Shown: positions 53,042 to 62,065 of the stretch, in pieces
Layout of the letters: every line of letters starts with the position of its first letter
How positions within the stretch are numbered: the first letter of the stretch is position 1
Source: Comamonadaceae bacterium 2FH
GTDB lineage: Bacteria > Pseudomonadota > Gammaproteobacteria > Burkholderiales > Burkholderiaceae_C
Assembly (NCBI GenBank): GCA_005503335.1
Contig: SCMQ01000014.1
Span: 1-64,000, forward strand
Direction of reading: 5' to 3'
DNA: 64,000 nucleotides
Position numbers and translations under genes: made by a program
The notes under the pieces: generated by a model
What the model was told of the DNA's origin: nothing
What the model saw: only the letters and a program-made list of their open reading frames with translations
The model's database searches: none

Positions 53042-54820
53042 CTACACCGTGCCCGTCTCCAACCGGTAGCGCGCACCCGCGCCTTCGGGCTGCGGGGCCA
53101 GGTTCCAGCGCCGGCCGTGGAATGCCGCGACCGTGGGCCGGTGCGCGATCGAGACCAGGGCGCCGCCGGCGCGCCGCACCTGATCGGCCAGGCGCTGGTA
53201 GAGCTGGCGTTCGGCCGCCTCGTCGAGCGCGCTGGTGGCCTCGTCGGCAAAGATCCATGCCGGCTGCTTGAGCAGCACACGCGCGATGGCCAGGCGCTGC
53301 TGCTCGCCGCCGCTGAGCTTCTGGCTCCAGTTGTCCTCCTCGTCCAGGCGCACCGCCAGCTGCGGCAGCAGGGCCTGCTGCAGCGCCTCGCGCAGCTGGG
53401 CGTCGCTGTAGTGGCCGGCGGGCTCGGGGTAGGCCAGAGCGTCGCGCAGCCGCCCGTGCGGGAAATAAGGCCGCTGCGGGATGAACATGGCGTTGGCCGG
53501 CACGCTCACGGCGCCGCGCGCGTAAGGCCAGATGCCGGCCAGGGCGCGGAACAGCGTGGACTTGCCGCTGCCCGAGGGGCCTTGCAGCAGCACGCTGTCG
53601 CCGGGCGCGGCCTGCAGCCGGGCCTGGTCCAGCAGCACCGCGCCGCCGGGCAGCGACAGCGTCAGGCTCTCGGCCTCCAGGGTGCCGGCCGGGCTGGGCG
53701 TCGGGCGCAGCTGGGTGACTGGGAAGGTGGGGGCGGGCCGCGCCATGCTGGCCTCGAAGCTGGTCAGGCGGTCGGTGGTGGCGCGCCAGGCCGCCAGGCT
53801 GCTGTAGTTGTCGACGAACCAGGACAGCGAGTCCTGTACCCGGCCGAAGGCCGAGGCGATCTGCATCAGCTCGCCGAGCTGGATCGCCCCGCTGAAAAAG
53901 CGCGGCGCCGCCACGATGAACGGGAACACCACGGCCGCCTGGCCGAAGCCCACGGTGAACCAGGTCAGGTTCTTCTGTGCCTTGATCAGGCGCAGGTAGT
54001 TGCCCAGCACGCTGGAAAAGCGCGTGCCCAGCTGGGCGCGCTCCACGGCCTCGCCGCGGTCCAGCGCGATGGCCTCGCTGTACTCGCGCACGCGCACCAG
54101 GTGGTGGCGGAACTCGGCCTCCAGGCGCTGCTGCTGGAAGTTGAGCGGGATCTGCGGTCGGCCGATGTAGTGCGTGATCACGCTGCCGGCCAGGCAGTAG
54201 AGCACCGCCATCCAGACCATGAAGCCCGGGATGCTGTAGCTGGCATCGCCGGCGCTGAAGGCGAAGCTGCCCGACAGGCCCCACAGGATGCCGACGAAGC
54301 TGGCCAGCGTGACCGCGGCGTTCAGCAGGCCCATGCTCAGGCCCACCGAGTAGTTGGTGAACAGCTGCAGGTCTTCCTGGATACGCTGGTCGGGGTTGTC
54401 GGGCGAGCGGCCCTCGCCGCTGGCGGTGAAGCGCGCCAGTTCCAGCCGGTAGAAGGCCTGGTTGGCCAGCCAGCGCTGCAGGTAATGCTCGGTCATCCAG
54501 GCGCGCCAGCGCATCTCCAGCAGCTGGGTCAGGTAGAAGCGGTAGACGGCGATGATGATGTAGCCGAAGGCCAGGTAGGTGAAGCGCCCGAGCTGGGTCC
54601 AGAACACGGCCTGGTCCTTGTTCTGCAGCGCGTCGTAGAACAGCCGGTTCCAGTCGTTGATCAGCACCAGCATGTAGACGGCCGCCAGGTTCAGCAGCAC
54701 GATGGCGGCGAGCAGGCCGCGCGCCTTCCATTTCTCGCTCGAGCGGAAGTAGGGCAGGGACAGGGCGCCGACCTGGCGGGCGAAGGCGTGGAACGAGGCG
54801 ATTTTGCGGATCAGGCTCAT
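53042..54820 (-). CDS. ABC transporter, permease-ATPase fusion of the SbmA/BacA (YddA-like) type
   Basis: A 592-residue half transporter. Hydrophobic helices lie at about 35-57, 75-98, 160-188, 200-222 and 290-312. The SbmA/BacA-type run WRAWMTEHYLQRWLANQAFY and NPDQRIQEDLQLFTN place it in that peptide or fatty-acyl transporter group. The ATPase domain (about 380-585) has LLQGPSGSGKSTLFRALAGI (Walker A), QKLSGGEQQRLAIARVLLKQ (signature) and PAWIFADEATSALDE (Walker B). It forms a homodimer. ATG 54820 was preferred over 54862 because the SLIRKIASF start looks native. It is divergent from the GGDEF-EAL gene. Confidence 0.88.
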   Translation of the reverse strand: MSLIRKIASFHAFARQVGALSLPYFRSSEKWKARGLLAAIVLLNLAAVYMLVLINDWNRLFYDALQNKDQAVFWTQLGRFTYLAFGYIIIAVYRFYLTQLLEMRWRAWMTEHYLQRWLANQAFYRLELARFTASGEGRSPDNPDQRIQEDLQLFTNYSVGLSMGLLNAAVTLASFVGILWGLSGSFAFSAGDASYSIPGFMVWMAVLYCLAGSVITHYIGRPQIPLNFQQQRLEAEFRHHLVRVREYSEAIALDRGEAVERAQLGTRFSSVLGNYLRLIKAQKNLTWFTVGFGQAAVVFPFIVAAPRFFSGAIQLGELMQIASAFGRVQDSLSWFVDNYSSLAAWRATTDRLTSFEASMARPAPTFPVTQLRPTPSPAGTLEAESLTLSLPGGAVLLDQARLQAAPGDSVLLQGPSGSGKSTLFRALAGIWPYARGAVSVPANAMFIPQRPYFPHGRLRDALAYPEPAGHYSDAQLREALQQALLPQLAVRLDEEDNWSQKLSGGEQQRLAIARVLLKQPAWIFADEATSALDEAAERQLYQRLADQVRRAGGALVSIAHRPTVAAFHGRRWNLAPQPEGAGARYRLETGTV

Positions 54821-54887
54821 GCGGGCGGCTCTCGGTTCTTGGCTCTGGGGCGGAGGCTGCATCGTACCCGGCGGGCGCGCCGCCGCC

Positions 54888-54915
54888 TTGTCGCGTCCTG
54901 CGGTGCTCGTATAAT
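54888..54915 (+). promoter_or_regulatory. sigma70 promoter of the GGDEF-EAL gene
   Basis: TTGTCG (54888-54893) and TATAAT (54910-54915) are separated by 16 bases. The -10 matches consensus. Transcription would start near 54922, giving a leader of about 135 bases before TTG 55059, or about 45 before CTG 54969. Confidence 0.65.
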
Positions 54916-55058
54916 CTGTAACAAAAAATCACAACGGCCGCGCGCCAGATCGCGGCGGGGAGCGCTTCCTGTCCATCACCCCAGATCCTCTGCGCCCCGA
55001 GGGCGCCCCGTCAACGCCCGCCATTGGCCCGCGCCGCCGGCCGGCCTGGCGCCAGGCC

Positions 55059-58000
55059 TTGCGCGCCGGCCTGTCGCGGCTGCATATCCGGCTGCTGATG
55101 CTGATCCTCGTGTCGGTGGCGCCGGCCTTTGCGATCATCGTCTACAGCGGTGTCGATCGGCATGCCAAGGCGGTGCAGGAAGCCCATGAGCGGGTGCTTG
55201 CGTCGGCGCGCATCGTCGCGGCGCACAACCAGGGGCGGATCTTGCACGCCCACCAGCTGCTGGCCAGCCTGGCGCGCCTGCCCGAGGTTCGCGGCCGCAT
55301 GCCGGACGCGGCCTGCAACGAGCTGCTGGCGGGCCTGCTGAAGCTGCACCGGCAGTACAACAGCATGATCGTCGCGCGGCGCGACGGCCGGGTGCGCTGC
55401 AGCGGCGAGCCGCTGTCGGCGCCGGTCAATGTCGCCGATCGTCCCTATTTCCGCCGGGTCATAGAGTCCATGGCCTTCGCCACCGGCGACTACCAGGTCA
55501 GCCGCGTCACGGGCCAGAGCAATTTTGCGCTGGCCCACCCGGTGGTCGACGACGATGGGACGGTGCAGGCGGTCTTGGCCGTCGGTCTGGACCTGGGCGA
55601 ATTCGGTGGCCCGATGTCCGAGCTGGCGCTGCCCAAGGGCGCGGTGGCCACGCTGGTGGACGGCCACGGCACCATGCTGGCGCGCCAGCCCCCGGGGGCC
55701 GATGGGGCCGGCAGGCCCCTGCCGGACCTCGAGGCCTTTCATGCGCTGAGGGCCTTGCGGCGGGATGGAGTCCTGACCTGGCGTGGGCCCGGTGGCGTGC
55801 CCCATATCGTGGGCCTCGCGCAGGTCGATGGTGCCGGCGAGGGCGGCGTCTATGCCTACGTGCATGTCGACATGCCGGCCCAGGCCGCCCTGGCCGAGGC
55901 CTGGCGCATCCGCGTGCGCGACCTGGCGCTGCTGGGCCTGGCCACGGCGCTGATGCTCGTGCTGGGCTGGTGGGTCAGCCGCCGGCTGGTCTTGCGCCCG
56001 GTCGAGCGGCTGAGCGAGATGGCGCGGCGCCTGGGCGCCGGCGACCTCGGCGCGCGCGCCCGGCTGCGTGACGGCGGCGAGCTCGGGCAGCTCGGGCGCG
56101 CCTTCGACACGATGGCCGACGAGCTGCAGCGCCGCGAGGTGCTGTTGCTCGATGCCCAGGCCGAGCTGCGGCGCAGCAACCGCGCGCTGCGGGTGCTGCA
56201 CCGCGTCAACGGCGTCGTGACCCATGCGCAGGACAGGGCAAGGCTGCCGCAGGCGATCTGCGATGCCGTGGTCGAAACGGGCGGCTATTTGCAGGCGCGC
56301 GTCGGCGAGGCATTGCACGACGAAGCCAGGACGGTGAAGGTGCTGGCCCAGGCGGGCGAAGACCTGCTGGACGAGGCTTGGCCGGCGATGCGCTGGGACG
56401 GGTCCGAGCACGGCCTGGGACCGACCGGCACGGCCATACGCACCGGACAGACCCGCTTGGTGCGCAACGTCGCCGCCGACCCGAATTTCGGTCCCTGGCG
56501 CGAGCAGGCGCTGCGGCGTGGTCATGGCTCGGTGCTGGCCGTGCCGCTGCGTGGCCCGGACCAGTCCGTCTGGGGCGTGCTGACCATCGTGGCTGCCGAG
56601 CCGGACGCCTTCGACGCCGAGGAGGTGGCCCTGCTCGAGGAAACGGCTTCCGACCTGGCGTTCGGCATCGAGGCCCTGCGTGCGCGCGAGGACCACAGGC
56701 GTGCCGAGCAGGCGCTGGCGGACAGCGAGGCCAAGCTGCGCGGCATCCTGTCCTCGATCGACAACCTGATCTGGTCGCTGTCTCTGCCGGGCAGGAAGTT
56801 GCGTTACCTCAACCCGGCTGCTCAGCGCATCCTGGGCCGGCCGCCCGAGGATTTCTACCGGCGGCCGGAGCTTTGGCTGGAGATGGTGCATTCGGAGGAC
56901 CGCGCGCTGGCGGCGGCCTTGTTCTGCGAGGACCCGGGGGTCGACGCCGTGCAGCGCGAATACCGCATCGTGCGTCCCGACGGCGAGATCCGCTGGCTGG
57001 ACTCGCGTCTGCGCCTGGTGCGCGACGCCGGGGGCCAAGTCCGGCGCATCGACGGGGTCGCGGCGGACGTCACGGAGCGCAAGGCCTACGAGCAGCAGGT
57101 CGAGTACCTGGCCACGCGCGATGCGCTGACCGGCCTGCCGAACCGGCGCCTGCTGATCGACCGCATCGAGCAGGCGCTGGCCCATGTGGGCCACAACCAG
57201 CGCACCCTGGCCGTGGCCGTGGTCAACCTCGACCGGCTCAAACAGATCAACGACAGCTTCGGCCATGCCGTGGGCGACCGCCTGCTGGTCGCGGTGGGGC
57301 AGCGGCTGCGCGAGACCATGCGCGGCGGCGACACCGTGGCCCGGCTCGGCGGCGACGAGTTCGCGATCCTGGCCGACGATCTCAAGCGGCCGGACGGGGC
57401 TCTGACCGCGATGGCCAAGGCCTACACGGCGCTGACGCGTCCCCTGTCCGTCGACGGGCACGAGCTGCACATCACGGCCAGCCTGGGGGCCGCCATCTAC
57501 CCCGGCGACGGCGACGGCGCTGAACCCCTGCTGCAGCACGCGCATGCGGCCATGCACCGCGCCAAGGCCGAGGGCGGCAACGGCGTGCAGCTCTATGCGC
57601 GGCAGATGAGTGCCGAGGTGCACGAGAAGGTGCGGCTCGAGCAGGCGCTGCGCAAGGCCTTGCTCAGCGGCGGCGAGCTCGAGCTGCACTACCAGCCCCA
57701 GGTCGACCTGGTCACCGGGCGGGTGCGCGGCGCCGAGGCGCTGGCGCGCTGGCGCCACCCCGAGCTCGGCGTGGTGTCGCCGGCGCGCTTCATCCCGCTG
57801 GCCGAGGAGACCGGCCTGATCGCGCCCGTGACCGAATGGGCCCTGCGCACGGCCTGCACCCAGATGCTGGCCTGGCGGCGCGATGGACTGGCGCTGGAGC
57901 GCGTCGCGGTGAACCTGTCGGCGCGGCATTTCTGGCAGGGCGACGTGGTCGGCCTGGTGTCGCGCATCCTGGCCGAGACCGGGCTGCCGCCGCGGCACCT

Positions 58001-58418
58001 GGAGCTCGAGATCACCGAGAGCGTCGTCATGCGCCGCATCGAGGACACGGTGGACGCGCTCAATGAGCTGCGCGCGCTGGGCGTGACGGTCTCGCTCGAC
58101 GATTTCGGCACCGGCTACTCCTCGCTGAGCTACCTGCGCCGCCTGCCCCTGGACAAGATCAAGATCGACCAGAGCTTCGTGCGCGATCTCGCGCCGCATC
58201 CTGGCGCGAGCCTGCTGGTGCCGCAGATCATCCACATCGCGCACGCCATGCAATGCGCGGCCATCGCCGAGGGCGTCGAGACCCAGGCCGTGGCCGACTA
58301 CCTGCGCCAGCAAGGCTGCGACGGGGCACAGGGCTGGCATTTCAGCCGGCCGCTGGCGGCTCAGGAGCTGGCCGACTGGCTGGCGCGGGCCGCGAGCCCG
58401 GCAAGCCCATCGGCCTAG
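55059..58418 (+). CDS. membrane sensor with CACHE, HAMP, GAF, PAS, GGDEF and EAL domains
   Basis: At least 1119 residues. A membrane helix at 8-28 precedes a periplasmic CACHE-like sensor (about 30-285), then a helix at 289-308, HAMP (about 310-360), a GAF-like domain (about 375-545), PAS (about 565-680), GGDEF (RLGGDEFAIL near 763) and EAL (GAEALARW near 891, DDFGTGYSSLSYLRRLPLDK later). The intact GGDEF and EAL motifs predict both synthesis and hydrolysis of cyclic-di-GMP. No ATG starts the frame. TTG 55059 is usable, but the frame stays open to 54915, and a CTG at 54969 follows GGGGAG, so the true start may be upstream. Its stop overlaps that of the convergent 5'-nucleotidase. Confidence 0.88.
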   Translation: MRAGLSRLHIRLLMLILVSVAPAFAIIVYSGVDRHAKAVQEAHERVLASARIVAAHNQGRILHAHQLLASLARLPEVRGRMPDAACNELLAGLLKLHRQYNSMIVARRDGRVRCSGEPLSAPVNVADRPYFRRVIESMAFATGDYQVSRVTGQSNFALAHPVVDDDGTVQAVLAVGLDLGEFGGPMSELALPKGAVATLVDGHGTMLARQPPGADGAGRPLPDLEAFHALRALRRDGVLTWRGPGGVPHIVGLAQVDGAGEGGVYAYVHVDMPAQAALAEAWRIRVRDLALLGLATALMLVLGWWVSRRLVLRPVERLSEMARRLGAGDLGARARLRDGGELGQLGRAFDTMADELQRREVLLLDAQAELRRSNRALRVLHRVNGVVTHAQDRARLPQAICDAVVETGGYLQARVGEALHDEARTVKVLAQAGEDLLDEAWPAMRWDGSEHGLGPTGTAIRTGQTRLVRNVAADPNFGPWREQALRRGHGSVLAVPLRGPDQSVWGVLTIVAAEPDAFDAEEVALLEETASDLAFGIEALRAREDHRRAEQALADSEAKLRGILSSIDNLIWSLSLPGRKLRYLNPAAQRILGRPPEDFYRRPELWLEMVHSEDRALAAALFCEDPGVDAVQREYRIVRPDGEIRWLDSRLRLVRDAGGQVRRIDGVAADVTERKAYEQQVEYLATRDALTGLPNRRLLIDRIEQALAHVGHNQRTLAVAVVNLDRLKQINDSFGHAVGDRLLVAVGQRLRETMRGGDTVARLGGDEFAILADDLKRPDGALTAMAKAYTALTRPLSVDGHELHITASLGAAIYPGDGDGAEPLLQHAHAAMHRAKAEGGNGVQLYARQMSAEVHEKVRLEQALRKALLSGGELELHYQPQVDLVTGRVRGAEALARWRHPELGVVSPARFIPLAEETGLIAPVTEWALRTACTQMLAWRRDGLALERVAVNLSARHFWQGDVVGLVSRILAETGLPPRHLELEITESVVMRRIEDTVDALNELRALGVTVSLDDFGTGYSSLSYLRRLPLDKIKIDQSFVRDLAPHPGASLLVPQIIHIAHAMQCAAIAEGVETQAVADYLRQQGCDGAQGWHFSRPLAAQELADWLARAASPASPSA

Positions 58419-59320
58419 CCGCTGTTGCGCACGCCGCTGGCCACATGGCCGGCCGGCACATGGCGCGCGGCCGACTCGATGTGGCCGGTCTGGTCGTCGA
58501 AGAAGAAGTCGGGCTCGAACTCGCGCAGGAACTCGCCCTTGGGCAGGCCGCCGAGGAACATGGCCTCGTCGACCTCGATGTGCCAGTCCATCAGGGTGCG
58601 GATCGCGCGCTCGTGCGCCGGCGCGCTGCGCGCCGTGACCAGGGCCGTGCGTATGCGCATGGCGGGCGTGCCCTGTTGCTGCAGGCGGTGCAGGGCGGCC
58701 AGAAAGGGCTTGAAGGGGCCGGGCGGCAAGGGCAGGTGGGCCTTCTCGGCTTCGTGCGCCTGGAATGCGCTGAGCCCGTCGTTCTGGAACACGCGTTCCG
58801 CTTCGTCGGAAAACAGCACGGCGTCGCCGTCGAAGGCGATGCGCACCTCGCTCGGATGGGTGTCGCTGGCCCGCACGGCGTGCGTCGCCACCTGCGCGGC
58901 CGGGAAATCCATGCCCAGTGCCTCGCGCACGTCGGCGGCATTGGCAGAAAGGAACAGGTGGGCACCCAGCGGCCGCAGGTAGCGGAACGGGTCGGCGCCC
59001 TGGGTGAACACGCCGCGCTGGATCGAGTTCAGGCCATGGGCACGGGCCGAGCGGAACACGCGCATGCCCGAGACCGGGTCGTTGCGCGAGAGCATGACCA
59101 CCTCGACGCGGGGTGTCGCCGCGCCGTCGTTAAAGGCCAGCAGCTTGCGCACCAGCGAGAAGGCCACGCCGGGCGGGGCCGGCACCTCGAGCCGCTCGAG
59201 CTGCAGCTGCATGTAGGCCTGCGCGTCGCCGGCGTCGAACAGGCGATTCTCCTCCTCGAAGTCGAACAACGCGCGCGAGGAAATGGCGACGACGAGCTGA
59301 CCTTCGAGCGAAGCGCCCAT
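58415..59320 (-). CDS. 5'-nucleotidase (NT5C1-type)
   Basis: A 301-residue cytosolic nucleotidase of the vertebrate NT5C1-like family found in bacteria. Runs are LVVAISSRALFDFEEENRLF, VEVVMLSRNDPVSGMRVF, QRGVFTQGADPFRYLRPLGA, IAFDGDAVLFSDEAERVF and PDFFFDDQTGH. These include the HAD-type Asp and Ser/Thr positions in the visible order. It would dephosphorylate nucleoside monophosphates. It lies four bases downstream of gspF, so it may be the last gene of that leftward operon. It overlaps the EAL-gene stop by four bases. Confidence 0.87.
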   Translation of the reverse strand: MGASLEGQLVVAISSRALFDFEEENRLFDAGDAQAYMQLQLERLEVPAPPGVAFSLVRKLLAFNDGAATPRVEVVMLSRNDPVSGMRVFRSARAHGLNSIQRGVFTQGADPFRYLRPLGAHLFLSANAADVREALGMDFPAAQVATHAVRASDTHPSEVRIAFDGDAVLFSDEAERVFQNDGLSAFQAHEAEKAHLPLPPGPFKPFLAALHRLQQQGTPAMRIRTALVTARSAPAHERAIRTLMDWHIEVDEAMFLGGLPKGEFLREFEPDFFFDDQTGHIESAARHVPAGHVASGVRNSG

Positions 59321-59324
59321 CTTC

Positions 59325-60551
59325 CTACCTCACCCACTGGTTCATCTGGATGATGGGCAGCAGCACGGCCAGCACGATCAGCATCACCACCACGCCCATG
59401 GCCACGATCAGCAGCGGCTCCAGGATGGTGGCCAGCTGCATGGCGCGGCGCTGCACCTCGGCCGACAGCTGCGCGGCGGCGCGCTGCAGCATCAGCGGCA
59501 GCTGGCCGGTCTGCTCGCCCAGGCGGGCGAACATGGCCAGCAGGCCCGGGAAGCGCTTCTTCTGCGCCAGCGCCGAGGCCAGCGGCGCGCCTTCGCGCAC
59601 CAGCACCAGGGCCTCCAGCGCGTCGGCGCGCATGGCGCGGTTGGACAGGGTCTCGGCGGCGGCCTGCAGGGCGCGCAGTATGGGCACGCCGGCGCCGGCC
59701 AGCATGGCCAGCGTGCCGGCAAAGCGCGCGGCGTTGTAGCCGCGCGCCAGGCGGCCCAGCAGCGGCAGCCTGAGCCAGGCGGCGTCGAAGCGCTCGCGCA
59801 GCGCATCGTTTCTGAGTGCCAGCCGGCCGCCCAGGGCGGCCAGCGCCAGGGCCGCCAGCAGGGCCCAGCCGTAGCTGCGCACCCCGCCGCTGAGCGCCAG
59901 CATGGCCACGGTGAGCCAGGGCAGGCTCTGCTTGGTGCCGGCGAACACCTGGGCCACCTGGGGCACGACGTAGCTGACCAGGAACACCACGATGGCGATC
60001 GCCACCAGCGTCACGATGGCCGGATAGAGCGCGGCGCCGACCAGCTTGGCCTTGAGCGCCTGGCGCTCCTCCAGGTCGTCGGCCAGGCGCTCGAGCACGG
60101 TGCCCAGGTGGCCGCTTTGCTCGCCGGCGTCGATCACCGCCGTGTAGATGGGCGAGAACTCGCCCGGGTGCTGGGCCAGGGCCTTGGCGAAGGGGGCGCC
60201 GGCGTTGACTTCGGCGCGCAGCGCGGCGACCAGGTTGCGCAGGCGCTCGTCCTCTGCCTCGTCGGTCAGCGCGGTCAGCGCGCGCTCCAGCGGCAGGCCG
60301 GCGGCCACCAGGCCGGCCAGCTGGCGCGTCCAGATGGCCAGGCGCGTGGCATTGAGCACGCGGCCGGCAAACAGCGGCCGGCGCCAGCCCGCTGCAGCGT
60401 CGCCGGCCTCGGCGGCGACCGGCTCGACCACCAGCGGCACCAGGGTCTGGGCGCGCAGCAGGCCGCGCGCGGCTTTGGCCGTGTCGGCCTCGATCACGCC
60501 TCGGCGCAGCTGGCCGTCGTTCTGCAGGGCTTCGAAGGCGTAGGCGGGCAT
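59325..60551 (-). CDS. gspF: type II secretion inner-membrane protein GspF
   Basis: A 408-residue inner-membrane platform protein of the general secretion pathway. Two similar halves carry the family runs TRQLAGLVAAGLPLERALTA and AGTLAMLAGAGVPILRALQA. The last ends in LATILEPLLIVAMGVVVMLI. Membrane helices are at about 175-195, 225-245 and 375-400. GspF links the ATPase GspE to the pseudopilus. It follows gspE by 100 bases, a spacer filled by the dispersed repeat. The next pseudopilin genes are not in the window. Confidence 0.95.
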   Translation of the reverse strand: MPAYAFEALQNDGQLRRGVIEADTAKAARGLLRAQTLVPLVVEPVAAEAGDAAAGWRRPLFAGRVLNATRLAIWTRQLAGLVAAGLPLERALTALTDEAEDERLRNLVAALRAEVNAGAPFAKALAQHPGEFSPIYTAVIDAGEQSGHLGTVLERLADDLEERQALKAKLVGAALYPAIVTLVAIAIVVFLVSYVVPQVAQVFAGTKQSLPWLTVAMLALSGGVRSYGWALLAALALAALGGRLALRNDALRERFDAAWLRLPLLGRLARGYNAARFAGTLAMLAGAGVPILRALQAAAETLSNRAMRADALEALVLVREGAPLASALAQKKRFPGLLAMFARLGEQTGQLPLMLQRAAAQLSAEVQRRAMQLATILEPLLIVAMGVVVMLIVLAVLLPIIQMNQWVR

Positions 60552-60565
60552 AGGTGGCCTCGCTC

Positions 60566-60648
60566 AGCCCGCCGCCGGGCCGCCCCAAGGCGGGCTGGGC
60601 CCCCTCGGGGGGCAGCGCAGTACACGAAGTGACAAGCGTGGGGGCAAC
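60566..60648. repeat. inverted copy of the dispersed intergenic repeat inside the gsp operon
   Basis: Read on the minus strand, it matches the units at 3167-3434: GCCCCCACGCTTGTCACTTC, then the palindrome GCCCCCCGAGGGGGC (60613-60599) and a CTTGGGGCGGCCCGGC end. It lies between gspE (stop 60652) and gspF (start 60551), so it interrupts the operon and could pause or end transcription. Confidence 0.8.
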
Positions 60649-60651
60649 ATA

Positions 60652-62052
60652 TCAGTCTCGCGTCACGCGCAGCAGTTCCTCGCGCGAGGTGATGCCGGCC
60701 GCGACCAGGCGCTCGCCGTCCTCGCGCATCAGCCGCATGCCGGTGGCCTGGGCGGCCTCGCGGATCGCGGCCTCGGCCGCGCGGTCGTGGATCAGGGCGC
60801 GGATCGTCTCGTCGGCGACCAGCAGCTCGAACACGCCGGTGCGGCCCGCGTAGCCGGTCTGGCCGCATTCGGCACAACCCGTGCCATGGCAATGCACGCA
60901 GAGCTTGCGCACCAGGCGCTGGGCCAGCACGCCGAGCAGCGAAGAGCTCAGCAGGAAGGGCTCGACGCCCATGTCGGTCAGGCGGGTCACGGCACTCGCG
61001 GCGTCGTTGGTGTGCAGCGTGGCCAGCACCAGGTGGCCGGTCAGCGAGGCCTGGATGGCGATCTGCGCGGTCTCGAAGTCGCGGATCTCGCCGATCATGA
61101 TGATGTCGGGGTCCTGGCGCAGGATGGCGCGCAGGGCCTTGGCGAAGGTGAGCTCGATGCGGGCATTGACCTGGGTCTGGCCTATGCCGGGCAGCTCGTA
61201 CTCGATCGGGTCCTCCACCGTCATGATGTTGCTGCGCCCCGCGTCCAGGCGCTGCAGGGCCGCGTACAGGGTGGTGGTCTTGCCCGAGCCGGTGGGGCCG
61301 GTGACCAGGATGATGCCGTGCGGCTGGGCGATCAGCGGCTCGAAACGCGCCAGCACGTCGCCCTGCATGCCTATGGCCTCCAGGCTGAGCCGGCTCTCGC
61401 TCTTGTCCAGGAGGCGCAGCACGGCGCGCTCGCCGTGCGCGCTGGGCAGGGTGGAGACGCGCACGTCGACCGCGCGCGTGCCTATGCGCAGCGAGATGCG
61501 GCCGTCCTGCGGCAGGCGCTTCTCGGAGATGTCGAGATCGGCCATGATCTTCAGGCGCGAGATCAGCGCCGCGTGCAGGGCGCGGTTGGGCTGCACCACC
61601 TCGCGCAGCGTGCCGTCGACGCGAAAGCGCACGCTGGAATGGCGCTCGTAGGGCTCGATGTGGATGTCGCTGGCGCCGTCGCGCGCGGCCTGGGTCAAGA
61701 GTGCGTTGAGCATGCGGATGATGGGCGCATCGTCGGCGGTCTCCAGCAGGTCCTCCACCGCCGGCAGCTCCTGCATCATGCGCGAGAGGTCGGCGTCGGA
61801 CTCGACCTCGCTGACCACGGCCGCGGCGCTGGACTCGCCCTCGGCATAGGCGGCGCTGATGCGCTGGGCCAGCGCGCCGGCCTCGTCCTGCTGCAGCGCC
61901 AGGGCCGCGGGCGGCGCGCCGTGCTTGCGCAGCACCTCGGCGAGCGCCGCGCGGTCGCTGCGGCTGCTCAGCCACAGGGTCAGTGCCTGGCCGTCGTCCT
62001 CCAGCAGCAGGCCGCTGCTGCGGGCAAAGGCGTAGGGCAGGGGGTAGCGCAT
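60652..62052 (-). CDS. gspE: type II secretion ATPase GspE
   Basis: A 466-residue cytoplasmic secretion ATPase. GASDIHIEPYERHSSVRFRV and DGRISLRIGTRAVDVRVSTL are the N-terminal family runs. Walker A is LVTGPTGSGKTTTLYAALQR, the Asp box is TVEDPIEYELPGIGQTQV, and Walker B is PDIIMIGEIRDFETAQIAI. The zinc domain has CVHCHGTGCAECGQTGYAG with two CxxC pairs. It powers pseudopilus assembly with GspF. ATG 62052 gives the normal RYPLPYAFARSSGLL start. gspD ends 13 bases upstream. Confidence 0.96.
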   Translation of the reverse strand: MRYPLPYAFARSSGLLLEDDGQALTLWLSSRSDRAALAEVLRKHGAPPAALALQQDEAGALAQRISAAYAEGESSAAAVVSEVESDADLSRMMQELPAVEDLLETADDAPIIRMLNALLTQAARDGASDIHIEPYERHSSVRFRVDGTLREVVQPNRALHAALISRLKIMADLDISEKRLPQDGRISLRIGTRAVDVRVSTLPSAHGERAVLRLLDKSESRLSLEAIGMQGDVLARFEPLIAQPHGIILVTGPTGSGKTTTLYAALQRLDAGRSNIMTVEDPIEYELPGIGQTQVNARIELTFAKALRAILRQDPDIIMIGEIRDFETAQIAIQASLTGHLVLATLHTNDAASAVTRLTDMGVEPFLLSSSLLGVLAQRLVRKLCVHCHGTGCAECGQTGYAGRTGVFELLVADETIRALIHDRAAEAAIREAAQATGMRLMREDGERLVAAGITSREELLRVTRD

Positions 62053-62065
62053 GGCCTTCGCTCTG

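Noticed and set aside
55011-58340. Leftward open frame of about 1100 codons opposite the GGDEF-EAL gene
   Set aside because: Rich in Gln, His, Arg and Ala with no recognisable domain; the opposite strand has intact CACHE, PAS, GGDEF and EAL motifs.
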